From Symbiodinium natans (lineage: Eukaryota > Sar > Dinophyceae > Suessiales > Symbiodiniaceae), in the NCBI GenBank assembly GCA_905221605.1, contig CAJNDS010001269.1:250001-314000 (forward strand): a stretch of 64,000 bases of DNA, written 5' to 3'. This document shows, one piece after another, positions 20,519 through 30,944 of this stretch. The notes beneath the pieces were generated by a model. The model was given only the letters and a program-made list of their open reading frames with translations, was not told where the DNA came from and made no database searches. Position 1 is the first letter of the stretch; each line of letters begins with the position of its first letter. The position numbers and the translations under genes were made by a program.

Positions 20519-20770
20519 CTCCCTTAGGCCTACGTGTCCTGTCACGCTCTCACACATCGCTCTCCCACCCCTTGACTATGGCGTCCATGCACCTTTCCCT
20601 ATGCGATGTTACGTGGGCAACCAGAACTGATTGGAGACGTGGCCTGGACCAGGTTGGATCGGTCAGTTCCAGCACGGCCATTGCCTCTGCAAAGTACTGT
20701 CGGGTGCTTGGGGTTGAGGTTTTCAGTTTGAGGGGGACCCAAACCATGCCTTGTCTAGATGCAGCCGAAT

Positions 20771-20879
20771 CTTGGTAGCCCAGCAATATGCTGACAAGGG
20801 CACCTTCTTTGCGGGGTGGTTACTTTAAAAGGGAACCTTGGCCAACGAAAAGGGAAAAGGGTACCACTGGGCTACCAGG
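20771..20879. mobile_element. MITE-like element, family B copy, TSD GAAT
   Basis: Left end CTTGGTAGCCCAGCAATATG; right end GGGTACCACTGGGCTACCAGG. GAAT flanks both sides (20767-20770 and 20880-20883). Internal GGGCACCTTCTTT and AAAAGGGAACCTTGG match the other B copies. Confidence 0.88.
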
Positions 20880-20991
20880 GAATATACACTTCCAGACTGG
20901 AGTAGCTTCAGAGGATCGAGCAGAAAATGCCCAGGTGATGTAGGGGAGCATACGAGCTTGCGGACACTTAGTGTGCCACATGACATGTACG

Positions 20992-21134
20992 TGTAAGAAA
21001 ACTAGTTCTTAGACGTCTTCTGAGAAAACTCCTGTAGTGTGTAAAAAAACTAGTCCTTCGACTTCTTCTGAGAAAACCCCTGTAATGTGCAAAAAAATAG
21101 TTCTTCGACTTCTTCTGAGAAAACTCCTGTAGTG
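20992..21134 (+). repeat. 47-bp tandem repeat, 3 copies
   Basis: GTGTAAGAAAACTAGTTCTT then CTTCTGAGAAAACTCCTGTA recurs three times with a period of about 47 bp (third unit lacks a C in ACTAG). Confidence 0.92.
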
Positions 21135-21505
21135 GCGATGCTGAGCAGCTGGTATAGCTAGGTTACTGGCGACCCTGCGCAAGGCAGACCGCCCACGTGG
21201 TCAGCCAACGAAACAACACGGTCCCCTTGCTTCCAACGCACAGCGGGGGTGTATGTTGTGAGCTGGTGTCGCTACACAAACAATCTAAATGGATTTGCAC
21301 AAACTCAGAGACCCTCAGGAAAAGCCCACCTATGAAAGGTACTGCAAGTGTACCTAAAACGAAAGGAAGCAAATGGTTCGAGCTTCTGCAGTAGAGATAC
21401 GAGCATGCGCAGAACGACGATTCGAGACCCCTATGCCGCCTGGCATCCTTCGACCTACCAGGCACAAACATTCAACAACCCTCCCTACCCCCCCCCCCCA
21501 CTTCC
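21135..21505. other. unassigned sequence
   Basis: Opposed frames of 65 and 102 codons cover the same bases (21163-21471); neither has a recognisable motif. A C run lies at 21489-21499. Confidence 0.4.
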
Positions 21506-21638
21506 TTCTTAGGGGCCCTTAATTGGGGAACCCTTATGTACCCCTTAACAAACCCCATTCAGACCCAAAACCCCATACTTCAGAAGCCGTTCAAGAAGGG
21601 AAGGGGCCATATGCAAGGACCATGTAGCTACCCTTAGA
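21506..21638. mobile_element. partial or diverged family H element
   Basis: The right part, GGACCATGTAGCTACCCTTAG, given here as GGACCATGTAGC and TACCCTTAG, matches the right terminus of the family H copy at 63.3 kb. CCCTTAATTGGGGAACCC resembles its centre. The left arm is weak. Confidence 0.5.
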
Positions 21639-21649
21639 ACCCTGAAGCA

Positions 21650-23216
21650 ACTCACCTGCTGGCCTGCATTTCCATTGTTGTTGGCATCGGACCCTGTCCA
21701 CTGGAAGTGCAGCAGCGTTCCCTGCCTGAACTGTTGCAAAAGGTTTCAAATTAAGTTGCAAGGATAGTCTCGGATAGTCTATGATATTCTATGCAATCAC
21801 ATTATGGAAATGCCGCTAGCTTCGAGTCTAAAGGTGGAGGCTTTCTTGCACAGCCCAAACTCTACACCCTCAGCAACCCTGTACACCAAAGAAAGGCGGG
21901 AATTCAACACTTGTTGGAATTGGAGAATCTTATACGATTTACGCATAAGATTCTCAAGGTAAACCCTAAAACCAAGACCCTCAATCCGAAACCCTAAGCC
22001 CTAAACGTATCCGCAGTTCAGGCTGCTGATGTAGTTCCTCTTTGGGTTAGTAAGAAGGGACTCTAGTATACTGCTCCAAAACATTCTACGTAGGAGCCTT
22101 TAGGTAGGGCTTAGGCTGGGCTGTGGGGTCCAAGTGGTGAAGGCTTCAAACCCTGAACCCCAGCCAAGACCAAATGTACGGAGCTATCCAACGAGCATGG
22201 GTCTTCTGGGTAGTCCATCTAGGGCGGGATATCCCATATAAACCCCCTTATAATGAAGCCCAATAAGGTAGGGATATCCCTATGAAATGCTTATGCTTGT
22301 CCTTTTTGGGTCCCTGACTATCTACTCTTATAGCGGAGCGGCGGAGAGATCATCAGAATCTTAACCCCAAACCCCAACTACCTGAACCCAAAACCCTAAA
22401 CAACCCTAAACCCCAAACTTAAACCCTACCTCTCAAAACTAAGCATGGATCTTTGGCTGCCAAGTGGCTCGACCTCCAGCTCGGGCGGGATAAAGTCGTA
22501 CTCCACTGAGGGGTAGACCTGCGGCTGGGCGTCTAGAAACCAAGCGAAAGGGTTTAGGGCAGTTTAGGGTTTAGGGTTTGGCAGGGGGTAGGGGGGTTGG
22601 GGGGAGATGGGGGGGGCCATAAACTCTGCAGGCGGGGGGGGGGGGGGGCATACCACAAGCAATACCGAATGAACCTGCCCCATCAAACCCTGAACCTAAC
22701 AGCGAGGGACCCGCCGTTCTCGACAAACTTCTTCGATCACGCTCGCATCTTTAAACTGATCATGCGCGCTATGCGCCTCAGCTATACTTCTACCTGGGGC
22801 GTCCTCCCCGTATCTACGCTGATAAACAGACTTGACAAGTTAACAAAGACTTCAAAATGGCATAGTTCCTTTTCAATAATCCATACTCCCGATTAGCGCC
22901 ATAAAATACATAGCATGTTAACCTTCCCTCGGTGTGGTACGAAGAAAAACACAACCAGGTGTGAAAAAAAAACATGTACCCCAGGCCTAAACTTCAGGGC
23001 TTAGACGCAGCTTGAGTTGGGTTCTTGTACGACCCGGATGGGCCATTAGGCCCTGTAATCCCCATAATCAACCAGAAACAGTAGGGGGCAAAGGCCATAA
23101 TGGCCCATCCTGGTTTCAAGTTCCTGAACTCGGCTTGCGCAAAGGGCCCACTGGGTTGCGATTCTTTACGCGGACCAATGCCATGAGAGTACCTTCTGGG
23201 TGAGGGCTTGATAAGG
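21650..23216. other. unassigned sequence
   Basis: Minor AAACCCT fragments at 21960-22005 and 22370-22430, and a G run at 22636-22648. Palindromic GGGATATCCC words occur at about 22227 and 22271. A 99-codon frame (22597-22896) starts inside the G run and continues through non-repeat sequence; I cannot assign it. Confidence 0.4.
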
Positions 23217-23254
23217 GTTTAAGGTTTAGGGTTTAGGGTTTAGGGTTTAGGATC
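23217..23254 (+). repeat. TTTAGGG telomere-like tract
   Basis: Five heptamers. Confidence 0.9.
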
Positions 23255-23572
23255 GTCGCTGCTTCTCCAGGGTGAGCTGCTCTTAGTAGAGATGTTTGGG
23301 AGTTCGGCTCCGCAGGAGAAGAAAAAAGGGCCCGTCAAGGGTTCTTTACGCGTGTATACGGTACCTAACGCCCGACTTCTCTCTGAGGAACCAGTAACCC
23401 TACCTAAACCCGAAACCGTAAACCCTAAGGTGCGTCCCTCACGCAGCACTTGATTCAAGAAGGGAACCTGGCACTTGGTGGGCCTCAACTTACATAGAGC
23501 CCGAAAACTGTTCCGCGCGCCTGGACGATGTTTCCACGTCGGCCGCCTTGGGATGAGCCGAAGAGTTCTGCG

Positions 23573-23673
23573 GTTTAGGGTTTAGGGTTTAGAGTTTAGG
23601 GTTTATAGGGTTTAATTAGGGTTGAGGGTTTAGGGTTTAGGGTTTAGGGTTTAGGGTTTAGGGTTTAGGGTAA
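23573..23673 (+). repeat. TTTAGGG telomere-like array
   Basis: About 13 heptamers with TTAGAG, TTATAGGG and TTAATTAGGG interruptions; the last seven are perfect. Confidence 0.93.
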
Positions 23674-23807
23674 CTGGTCATATAAGACGATTCTGCCACC
23701 CAAAGGTTCCAGTTTTGAGGCTAAGGCCTTGCTACTTCAGAAGATGAGGGCACAGGATTCAGGGCTGACATCCGGCTGTCTTGGGTGATCCTCGAGATCC
23801 TTGAGAG

Positions 23808-23911
23808 CTCCTCAATACCCTTTAATTAAGGAATATTCCTCAGGCCATATAAGGAACTTAAGGAACCCCAGTATAATTTGAGGAATATTCCTTAGCCAAG
23901 GGGTATTGGAG
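23808..23911. mobile_element. MITE-like palindromic element, family J copy 2
   Basis: Left end CTCCTCAATACCCTTTAATT; right end GCCAAGGGGTATTGGAG. GGAATATTCCT occurs in both arms, as in copy 1 at 3876-3968. Confidence 0.75.
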
Positions 23912-23934
23912 CCCCGGGGTCGCTGAGATCTCTG

Positions 23935-24890
23935 TCCGCGTCCAGGCACGCACATTGTAGTTCACGATCCTTTTCGACATGGGGACGTCGGCCGGCCTGC
24001 CATCAGAAACCCGCAAACCCGTAAACCCTAAACCCTAATTCCATGGGCTTAAAACCATGTATAACTACCCGAACATGTCCCTGAACTTCCTTGATTACAG
24101 CTTTCATGCTTGAATAAAACTCATGCGGTGCACTTCCATCTCTGGTGGGGCCGCAAGGTGGCCTTTACTCTAGCACACGTCAGGAGCTACGTGTAGCTGT
24201 AACCCGGCTATCCTTACCAACTGGTACACGCACCTTTCACTGGCTACTTACATCTCTTATAAATGTACCATTAGTACAGCTTGGATGTATTTTCGGCTTC
24301 TATTCGCATCTCTTCGTATACCTCCTCATTCAAAAGCCTGTATCTTGTGTTTCGCATTCTTGTTGGCAATCCAAGTACTTGTTTGTTTATGAGGAGCTGC
24401 CGCAAATACCAAATTGTCTCAGTTTTTTCTGTCTAGGTCCAAGAGCAACCTAAGCATACAATGGGCACCTTGGTTTGTTTACCCGGGAAGCCTGGCCCCT
24501 CCAAATAGGAAAAAGAGCCTCTGGGTCCTAGTCGTGCTTTTCTTCTCCTTAATGACGGACATGTGACGACCCTTGACACCCGACAGTCGTGAGCGCTTCA
24601 CTTGGATCTCCGATTCAACCCCGTACGATTCTTAGCTCAATGTCAGTCTCTTGCACACATACTACGTTTCACGGGTTAAAGCTGCTTGACTGGAGTACAA
24701 AGGAGTGAAGTGCATGCGCGAAAACATTTGTAGATAAATCAAAACCCCAGATCAACCGCATGGCCCTGAAACCTGGAGCCCGAATCGTACAAGCATTGGT
24801 TGCTGCTCAAAAACCCTAGAATCATCCCACCTGTCAGTCTTGTCCTTACTCGCCCCAACACCTTGAACCCCTCTGAGAACCCTAAACCCC
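23935..24890. other. mostly unassigned sequence
   Basis: A 102-codon + strand frame (24145-24453) is rich in hydrophobic and aromatic residues but shows no family signature. Nothing else is supported. Confidence 0.35.
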
Positions 24891-24891
24891 C

Positions 24892-24953
24892 AAACCCTCA
24901 ACTTTACCCTAAACCCTAAACCCTAAACCCTCAACCCTAAACCCTAAACCCGA
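24892..24953 (-). repeat. CCCTAAA telomere-like tract
   Basis: About eight heptamers with one CAACCCT. Confidence 0.9.
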
Positions 24954-25066
24954 TCAGCCCCCTGTCAGCGCAGTGACCGCTCTCCACCTGAGCCTTGCTA
25001 ACCTTGGGAAGAGAAACCCTTGCGCTTAGTATTTGTTAGTTTTCATGTTTCTAACCCTCTGGGTAA

Positions 25067-25160
25067 TTGGTAGCCCAGCAAACATATTACAATAAGGGTA
25101 CCCACATGGGGGGTTTAGGGTGTAGGGTTGAGGCTCCCCTTTAAGGGAAGCTGGAACCTA
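25067..25160. mobile_element. truncated family B element with a telomere-like insert
   Basis: The left half ATTGGTAGCCCAGCAAACAT and AATAAGGGTACCC matches family B. At about 25109-25134 the expected centre is replaced by GGGTTTAGGG/TGTAGGGTTGAGG. Recognisable family B sequence (CTTTAAGGGAAGCTGGAACC) then resumes. The right terminus is absent. Confidence 0.5.
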
Positions 25161-25574
25161 AAACAGTTGCAAAAGGTTTCAGGGGCAGGGTCGATGGAAT
25201 CGGGTGAGTGCAGGCTTTGAGCCGTCTTGCGGTCTTCCAAACCTGCCCGGCCTGCCCTCACCAAAGCCTACGTAAGACCTGCAGTATAAGGCCAAAATAC
25301 CAACAACCCTAAACCCGTGAAGCCCTAATCCGGCCTCTCCATGACCATGAAGGAGTGTGTCCGGTCCTCAAAGGTCCGGCCAAACTGGTTGGTGTTGACT
25401 TGGATCTGGAGCAAGCCTCTCTTCCGTGTCCGTGGGGCGTCGTTTCGTTTAGGGTGTTTAGGGTTCTGTTTTGGGTTCAGGGTTCAAATACACTTATGAA
25501 TGTATACATATGCAAATACGCAGATGTGGGAGGGGGGAGGGGGGGAAATGGAGGAGGCGCAGAGAGGGAGCATG

Positions 25575-25710
25575 CCAAAACCCTCAAGCCCTAAACCCTA
25601 GAACCTAAACCCTAAAACCCCAAACCCTAAAGCCCCAATCCCTAAAGCCATAAACTCTAAAGCCCTAAACCCTACAGCCCCAAACCCTAAAGGCCTAAAG
25701 CCTCCAACCC
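25575..25710 (-). repeat. degenerate CCCTAAA tract
   Basis: AAACCCTAAAGCC, CCCCAAACCC and related words; about 15 diverged heptamers. Confidence 0.8.
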
Positions 25711-25844
25711 AAACCCCTTTGGACGTTGGTGGGACTCATGTCCCGAACCCCCACAACCCTAAAAACCCTGAAAGCCCTAGGGTTTCGGACTTGCAGCTTG
25801 CCCCCAGAGAACACGAAATAGTTTGGAAGACCCTGGAATTCCAA

Positions 25845-25905
25845 GATTTAGGGTTTAGGGGTTAGGGGTTAGGGTTTCGGGTTTAGGGCTTAGGGTTTAG
25901 GGTGG
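25845..25905 (+). repeat. degenerate TTTAGGG tract
   Basis: About eight units with TTAGGGG and TTTCGGG variants; opposite in orientation to the preceding tract. Confidence 0.85.
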
Positions 25906-26221
25906 GTAGCTTCGGGCACATCACTATCCTTTCTCTCCAAGAGGCGGCTGAGATCTGCGCCTGTCTCGCCGAGGCCGAGCCAGTCCGCGACAGGATCCTA
26001 CACAGAGGGCCCCAATACCTATAATCCCCTTAGAACCTTAATAACAACAACCCTTTAACATTCCCTTGGGCTTTTTATCAATAAGAATAGAAAGCAACTC
26101 CTGAAGGGCCCAAATAAAATACCCCGCAAAGAGGGAGCAGAGCGTGATTCATAGCGAGAACCACTGAAGTAGTCTGGGTTGGGCACCTTGGGTGTCGAGT
26201 CAGGGGCCTGATATCTTAAGA

Positions 26222-26345
26222 TGTTTAGAGGGCTTTAGGGGTTTTGCGGGGGTTTAGGGTTAGAAGTTTAATAGGGTTTAGGGTTAGGAGGTTAGTCGGG
26301 TTTAGGGTTAGGGTTAGGAGTTTAGTAGGGTTTTTAGGACCTCAG
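26222..26345 (+). repeat. degenerate TTTAGGG / TTAGGG tract
   Basis: GGTTTAGGGTTAG(G)AG(G)TTTA words recur with a period of about 28-30 bp, giving repeated FRVR-like false peptides. Confidence 0.75.
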
Positions 26346-26439
26346 AGGTTTAGGGCTTCAGGGGCTTTCAGGGCTTGGGGGGTTCAGAGCCAACGAGGTG
26401 CAAGCAGCCTGGGTCCCGAACTACAAGCTCGCACTGCAG

Positions 26440-26560
26440 CTTAGGGTTTAGGATGGTTTAGGGTTCAGGGTTTGGGGTTTCGGGTTCAGGGTTCAGGGTT
26501 CAGGGTTTGGGGTTCAGGGTTTAGGGTTCAAGGTTTAGGGTTTAGGGTTAGGGCTTAGCA
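26440..26560 (+). repeat. mixed TTTAGGG / TTCAGGG array
   Basis: About 15 heptamers dominated by TTCAGGG in the middle, with TTTGGGG and TTTCGGG variants. Confidence 0.9.
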
Positions 26561-26694
26561 TCTAGCATTTGGCCTGACATCCCATGCGGGCCACGAAGTT
26601 CTCAAAGGTAAGCCCTATACAACCCTAAGCCCCAAAGAGACCTCATATGCTTCTTTTGAATGGCCAGAAAGGCCCCAGGAACTGAATGTGGGAT

Positions 26695-26796
26695 GGGTGG
26701 TTGTCAAAGTGATGGTCCCGTTTTGGATCCCTATTATAGTACGGCACCTGATATTTAGGGCATCCCAAAAGGGATCATACTTTTGAACAACCACCC
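26695..26796. mobile_element. MITE-like palindromic element, family D copy 1
   Basis: GGGTGGTTGTCAAA at the left pairs with TTTTGAACAACCACCC at the right. Inside are GATGGTCCCG, TTGGATCCC and AAAAGGGATCATAC. The same element is nested inside a family E element at 27454-27559. Confidence 0.85.
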
Positions 26797-26908
26797 CTGT
26801 CTCAGGGGTACGGGGGCTGAGGGCTTGTGGGCCTTTCGGGCTCTTAGGCCATCGGGAGCTCCCAGAAAAAGGACCCACAGATGGATTACACTGCTGCGCG
26901 GCCTTGTG

Positions 26909-27045
26909 CTTGGAGGTTCATGGTACTTGGCAACCAATTATAACTTATAACTGTATTTATAACCATATTAGGGCACTCAAGGGGCTTATAAGTGGGCTAG
27001 AAGTACAGCTATACTTGGTTAATAAGTAACATGAACCTCCAAGTA
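26909..27045. mobile_element. MITE-like palindromic element, family C copy 1
   Basis: CTTGGAGGTTCATGGTACTT on the left; AGTAACATGAACCTCCAAG on the right. Inner AACCAATTATAACTTATAA and CTATACTTGGTTAATAAGT also pair. Other copies are at 48688, 54583, 43227 and 56495. Confidence 0.85.
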
Positions 27046-27261
27046 GGGGCTGGTCCCTTTCTAGGGGTACAGGCTGAGCCTGCTCTGCGGGCAAGGAGCG
27101 GCAAGGTCCAGTGGTTAGAATTGGTGTTTAGCGGCCATGCTGCCCTTGCGCACAAATCCCACCGAACCCCCTATGTTAACATCCTGAACCCCCTGCAGTC
27201 CAACGGCGGGGAGGCTGCCCGCCCACAACGCAGCTTAAGGGGCTTGTAGCCAGTTACCTAT

Positions 27262-27330
27262 CACACTTCTAGCCCTAAACCCTAAACCCTAAACCCGAAA
27301 CCCTAAACCCTAAACCCTAAGGGCCCCTAT
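27262..27330 (-). repeat. CCCTAAA telomere-like tract
   Basis: About eight heptamers. Confidence 0.92.
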
Positions 27331-27427
27331 ATACACAGATACTGACTACGGGGTGTCTTCTTCCTGGACAGTCCCAAATTCTCAATTACCAGCAACTCCA
27401 CAGGCTTGCACTCTGAACGAGCCATAC

Positions 27428-27650
27428 CCCTTAGGGTCCATGTACCTATATCTGGGTGGTTGTCAAAATTATGGTCCCTTGTTGGATCCCCAGTATAAGA
27501 ATTGCGGCACCGAATATTCAGGGTACCCCGAAAAGGATCATATTTTTGACAACCCACCCACATAGAATACACTTGTGTCCTAAGGCTACTATATTAGGGA
27601 ACCCCCTTTCAGGCCCAAGTATATACTTATAGGTACAAGGACCCTTAGGG
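27428..27650. mobile_element. family E element carrying a nested family D element
   Basis: Outer termini CCCTTAGGGTCCATGTACC and GGTACAAGGACCCTTAGGG are inverted repeats; flanks ATAC and AAAC agree at 3 of 4 bases. After the left arm the sequence switches to a complete D element, then resumes with AAGGCTACTATATTAGGGA and CCCAAGTATATAC as in uninterrupted E copies. The total is 223 bp against about 105 bp for empty E copies. Confidence 0.88.
27454..27559. mobile_element. MITE-like palindromic element, family D copy 2 (nested)
   Basis: GGGTGGTTGTCAAAATTATG at the left, TTTTTGACAACCCACCC at the right; 106 bp, the same length and order as D copy 1. Confidence 0.88.
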
Positions 27651-27684
27651 AAACCCTAAACCCTAAACCCTAAACCCTAAACAG
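27651..27684 (-). repeat. CCCTAAA telomere-like tract
   Basis: About four and a half perfect heptamers abutting the right end of the E element. Confidence 0.9.
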
Positions 27685-27763
27685 AGGAGTCTAAAGGGCA
27701 GCAAGGTTCCTGCGCCAAGGGTACAGGCACTGCTGGTCGGCCGGAGAAGGTCCTGCGCTGCGG

Positions 27764-27764
27764 T

Positions 27765-27859
<95 letters not shown>

Positions 27860-27862
27860 GTT

Positions 27863-27936
<74 letters not shown>

Positions 27937-27980
27937 GGTTTAGGGTTTAGGGTTTAGGGTTTAGGGTTTAGGGTTTAGGG
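27764..27980 (+). repeat. (TTGAGGG)25 array joined to (TTTAGGG)6
   Basis: 25 TTGAGGG heptamers in unbroken 7-bp register (27764-27938; one unit reads TTGAGGT). They switch at 27939 to six perfect TTTAGGG units ending at 27980. Confidence 0.98.
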
Positions 27981-28099
27981 CAGGGGGATCTAATGCAGGA
28001 GCATGCGCAATGTCTTCAATAGGGTCCTCTTAAAAGGGCCAACATGGAACCCCCACATCAATCAAATACTCGCCACGTCGAGCCGCCGATGAAAAATAT

Positions 28100-28640
28100 G
28101 AGCTCTTTCTATTAAAAGACAGGCCCCCCGATATGAGTCAGGGGGCTTCTTTCGGGTTCAGGTTCAGGGTTTGCAGGACAGGGCCGCGAGCCCTTGAACG
28201 TCCGAAGCGCGGGCTTTCCACGCAAGGTTTCAAGGGACCCTTCCGGCATGTGCAACTCACAGGGTTCATGTGTGGTAGTACGAAGTTTGCTTCTAAATTG
28301 AGGGCACAAAACTATCAACCCTAACTCCGTTGACGTGCCGAACAACCTGCGACCACGGAGGATGCCACGAGGATGCCGTTTTGACGTTTTGACCCCTGCA
28401 GTGAACTTCGCAATCGAGACAGAGACGTTCTTTTCGGTCACTCGTGTCTCTGTGTGCGTGTGTTGGCCTGCACGCGGGCCCGCGTGCTCCTGCGTGCCTG
28501 CTTGCTGTACGCCTGCAGGGCACCTGCTGTGTGCGTTTGTTGTTTTGTTACGCCGTTACGCATCTGTCAGTTCCACGCGGACCGCAAAAAACAATGTGTT
28601 CAACTTTTTTTACCCACCTTCGTTGTAAGCATCGCGAGCC
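28100..28640. other. unassigned sequence with overlapping frames
   Basis: Several frames of 76-109 codons overlap on both strands; mutual overlap and lack of motifs argue against genes. Confidence 0.4.
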
Positions 28641-28721
28641 TCCGAACGATATCAATGATCTCGGTGAGAAAGAGAGAAACACATTGACGACGCCATGCAA
28701 GGGCATCCGTGTCATCCGTGA

Positions 28722-28748
28722 GTAAGAGAGAGAGAGAGAGAGAGAGAG
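28722..28748 (+). repeat. (GA)n microsatellite
   Basis: About 12 GA dinucleotides. Confidence 0.95.
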
Positions 28749-28756
28749 TTTACCAA

Positions 28757-29326
28757 AAGGCTTGCCTCTTTTTTGAAGATCAAGTTGAGGGACATGTTGC
28801 GCTATTCTCAAACACACTGCTAAGATCTCATCACCATGAACAAACTCTCTACTAGCAGCTATACCACTTTGGTTACCAAATCCGAAGGACCTCAGATGGC
28901 GTATCGCCTGAAGAGTTGGACAGTCAACGCCGTGATGCTTCAATACGTGAAGGAAGGCATCCCGAAACCGGCGAACAAGTACGCCTAGCGACATAGACCG
29001 GATTGAGAGGCCTCTTTGGAACCCATACACTAATACATATTCAAGCATCACAGCAAACCATGTGCACTGTTCAGCTGTCCGTTTAGCGCCCCAACGCCAC
29101 TTATCCTGGCACACGAATTCAACCCAGGATAAGTGGCGTTTGTTCAACATTTGACCATGATATTTGTTCTGAAGCCTACGTACACCCTTACGAGCTCTAA
29201 GGGTGCAGGCTTTTGGGACTTTTGGGTCGGCAACAACCTTGACGGATGCCTTCGGCGACGGTCACCCGGATTCGGGTCGTTGAACTTGCTGTCCATGAAG
29301 AACTCATCAGCCTTGATGCCTGCCAT
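28757..29326 (-). CDS. possible minus-strand exon pair, function unknown
   Basis: Two adjoining minus-strand frames have non-repeat composition. The upstream one (29326 to about 29144) begins with ATG and reads MAGIKADEFFMDSKFNDPNP, continuing with a basic GDRRRRHPSR stretch. The downstream one (29150 to about 28757, then continuing into the GA microsatellite) is rich in hydrophobic/charged alternation and includes HVLKHHGVDCPTLQAIRHL. They would need an intron to join. The junction overlaps the perfect hairpin at 29093-29140, which could be an inserted element or a structured intron. I do not recognise a family. The alternative is chance open frames; the plus strand has only one short frame here. 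Confidence 0.25.
29093..29140. repeat. perfect 17-bp inverted repeat (hairpin)
   Basis: AACGCCACTTATCCTGG (29093-29109) and CCAGGATAAGTGGCGTT (29124-29140) are exact reverse complements around a 14-bp loop. Confidence 0.95.
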
Positions 29327-29520
29327 TTCTGAGGTCTAAACCTGGGTTTAGGATGGTTTAGGGTTGTAGGGTTTCGGGTGAGGGTACCAGGTTGCCAGGG
29401 TTCGCAATTCTGAACATCACATCGCAGCGGCGACTGCCGGCCGAAGCTGGCTCAGGCAAGCCTAAACCCTGAGACCCCACCCGTAAACCCCGACCCCCAA
29501 CTCGTAATTGTAGGGTGTGA

Positions 29521-29584
29521 ACACTAAACCCTAGCCCTAAACCCTAAACCCTAAACCCTAAACCCTAAACCCTAAACCCTAAGC
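29521..29584 (-). repeat. CCCTAAA telomere-like array
   Basis: About nine heptamers, nearly perfect. Confidence 0.93.
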
Positions 29585-29753
29585 CCTTGGATGTTCATGG
29601 CCATAGGGGCCTGTCAGTTCCGCGCCCTCTTCCTTGGGATTGGCCAAAGAACCCAGGCCGAAGTCTCCCGTGCTGATGTTGTAGCCTTGGGCTCTTTCAC
29701 TAAGCTGGGTTTAAGGTTCTATAGGGTTTAGGGGGTTAGGGGTTGCACTTCTG

Positions 29754-29800
29754 AGGGTTTAGGGTTTAGGGGTTTAGGGGTTTAGGGGTTTAGGGTTCAT
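29754..29800 (+). repeat. TTTAGGGG octamer variant tract
   Basis: TTTAGGG passes into four TTTAGGGG octamers. Confidence 0.88.
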
Positions 29801-29901
29801 GGGCTTCTTTGATAGAACAGGTATTTGGGGGTAAAGCGGACGTAAGTCTGGGTACGTCGAAAGCGAAACGCGACTAGTGAAGCTGTCCAACAACCCAAAA
29901 T

Positions 29902-30016
29902 CTTGGTAGCCCAGTAACCATCTTATAATAAGGGCACCCTTTTTTGGCTTGTGGTGATTTGAAAAGGGAAACCAGAACCCAAAAAAAAGGGTAAAGGGTA
30001 CCACTGGGCTACCAAG
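29902..30016. mobile_element. MITE-like element, family B copy, TSD AAAT
   Basis: CTTGGTAGCCCAGTAACCAT at the left and GGTACCACTGGGCTACCAAG at the right. AAAT flanks both sides (29898-29901 and 30017-30020). The best preserved B copy, 115 bp. Confidence 0.92.
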
Positions 30017-30281
30017 AAATGCAGGAAGTGCGTAACTGCCGCGTTTTCGCGACATGGAGCAAGGGTAAGCCCTCAGCATTGCACAAGGACCAAGGCAATA
30101 GTGCGACTTCAGTCGCGTCGGCGGGAACCCCCGTCGTGCGGCAACATGCCAAATTGTTCTTCTCTGTTCGTATGGTCCCTTTTTGGGGGTACCCTATAAT
30201 TCAGGGACCGCCTTCTGATAGCAACTGAACAGGGACCATTTTTTTTGGAAAAGTGGCCATCAGTTTTCCGACGTGCATGGC

Positions 30282-30303
30282 GTTAACTCTCTTTCTCTCT
30301 CTT

Positions 30304-30335
<32 letters not shown>

Positions 30336-30336
30336 A
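30282..30336. repeat. (CT)n microsatellite
   Basis: CT dinucleotides with TTT interruptions, the last 13 or so uninterrupted. Confidence 0.92.
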
Positions 30337-30439
30337 AAAGTGCCCAGTTTCGTCTTGCAAGTCGTGGACTCAGCCCCTAAGCCCTGAACCACCAAAACTA
30401 TGCGAAGGAAGATAGCTGTGTCCACTGACTGGTTCTCAG

Positions 30440-30457
30440 TAGGGGGGGGGGGGGGGG
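30440..30457 (+). repeat. poly(G) run
   Basis: About 17-18 G followed by AAGAGGGGG. Confidence 0.88.
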
Positions 30458-30595
30458 AAGAGGGGGCGCTACGTTCACAAGCGCGACATGCCCCAGCCCG
30501 GCTGGAGCCTAAGCTCCCGGCGGATGCGCAGCACAACCTCAACGAGATTGGGTTGTGGGTTGAAAGGGTTCAAGACTATAGGGCTCCGGCGTGCC

Positions 30596-30695
30596 CTAAA
30601 CCCTAAACCCTGAATCCTGAATCCTAAACCCTAAACCCTGAATCCTAAACCCTAAGCCCTATAAACCCTAAACCCCAAACCCATATTACCCAAAG
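30596..30695 (-). repeat. CCCTAAA tract with TGAATCC variants
   Basis: AAACCCT mixed with TGAATCCT heptamer variants, about 12 units. A TTTAGGG tract in the opposite orientation follows at 30774-30834. Confidence 0.88.
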
Positions 30696-30944
30696 TGCAG
30701 ACGGATCCACACGACGCCTGTGATACTATGGGAAGTCACTCCACAGGTCGGGAACCCGGTGCCACATCCTTTCTAGGTTTAGGGCTTAGGGTTTAGGGCT
30801 TATGGTTTAGGGTTTAGAGTTTAGGGTTTAGGGCTAAACCCGACAGCAGCCCGAAAGCAAGCCTGGCGGGCTAGAGGCCCTGGTGGATCCATTGACACAA
30901 GGTGCGGGTGTTGTCCAGGGCCCTCCCCCTCCCCCGTTTTTCTC

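Noticed and set aside
20359-20778. 139-codon plus-strand frame
   Set aside because: Runs through a CT microsatellite and stops in the terminus of a family B element; an opposing frame overlaps.
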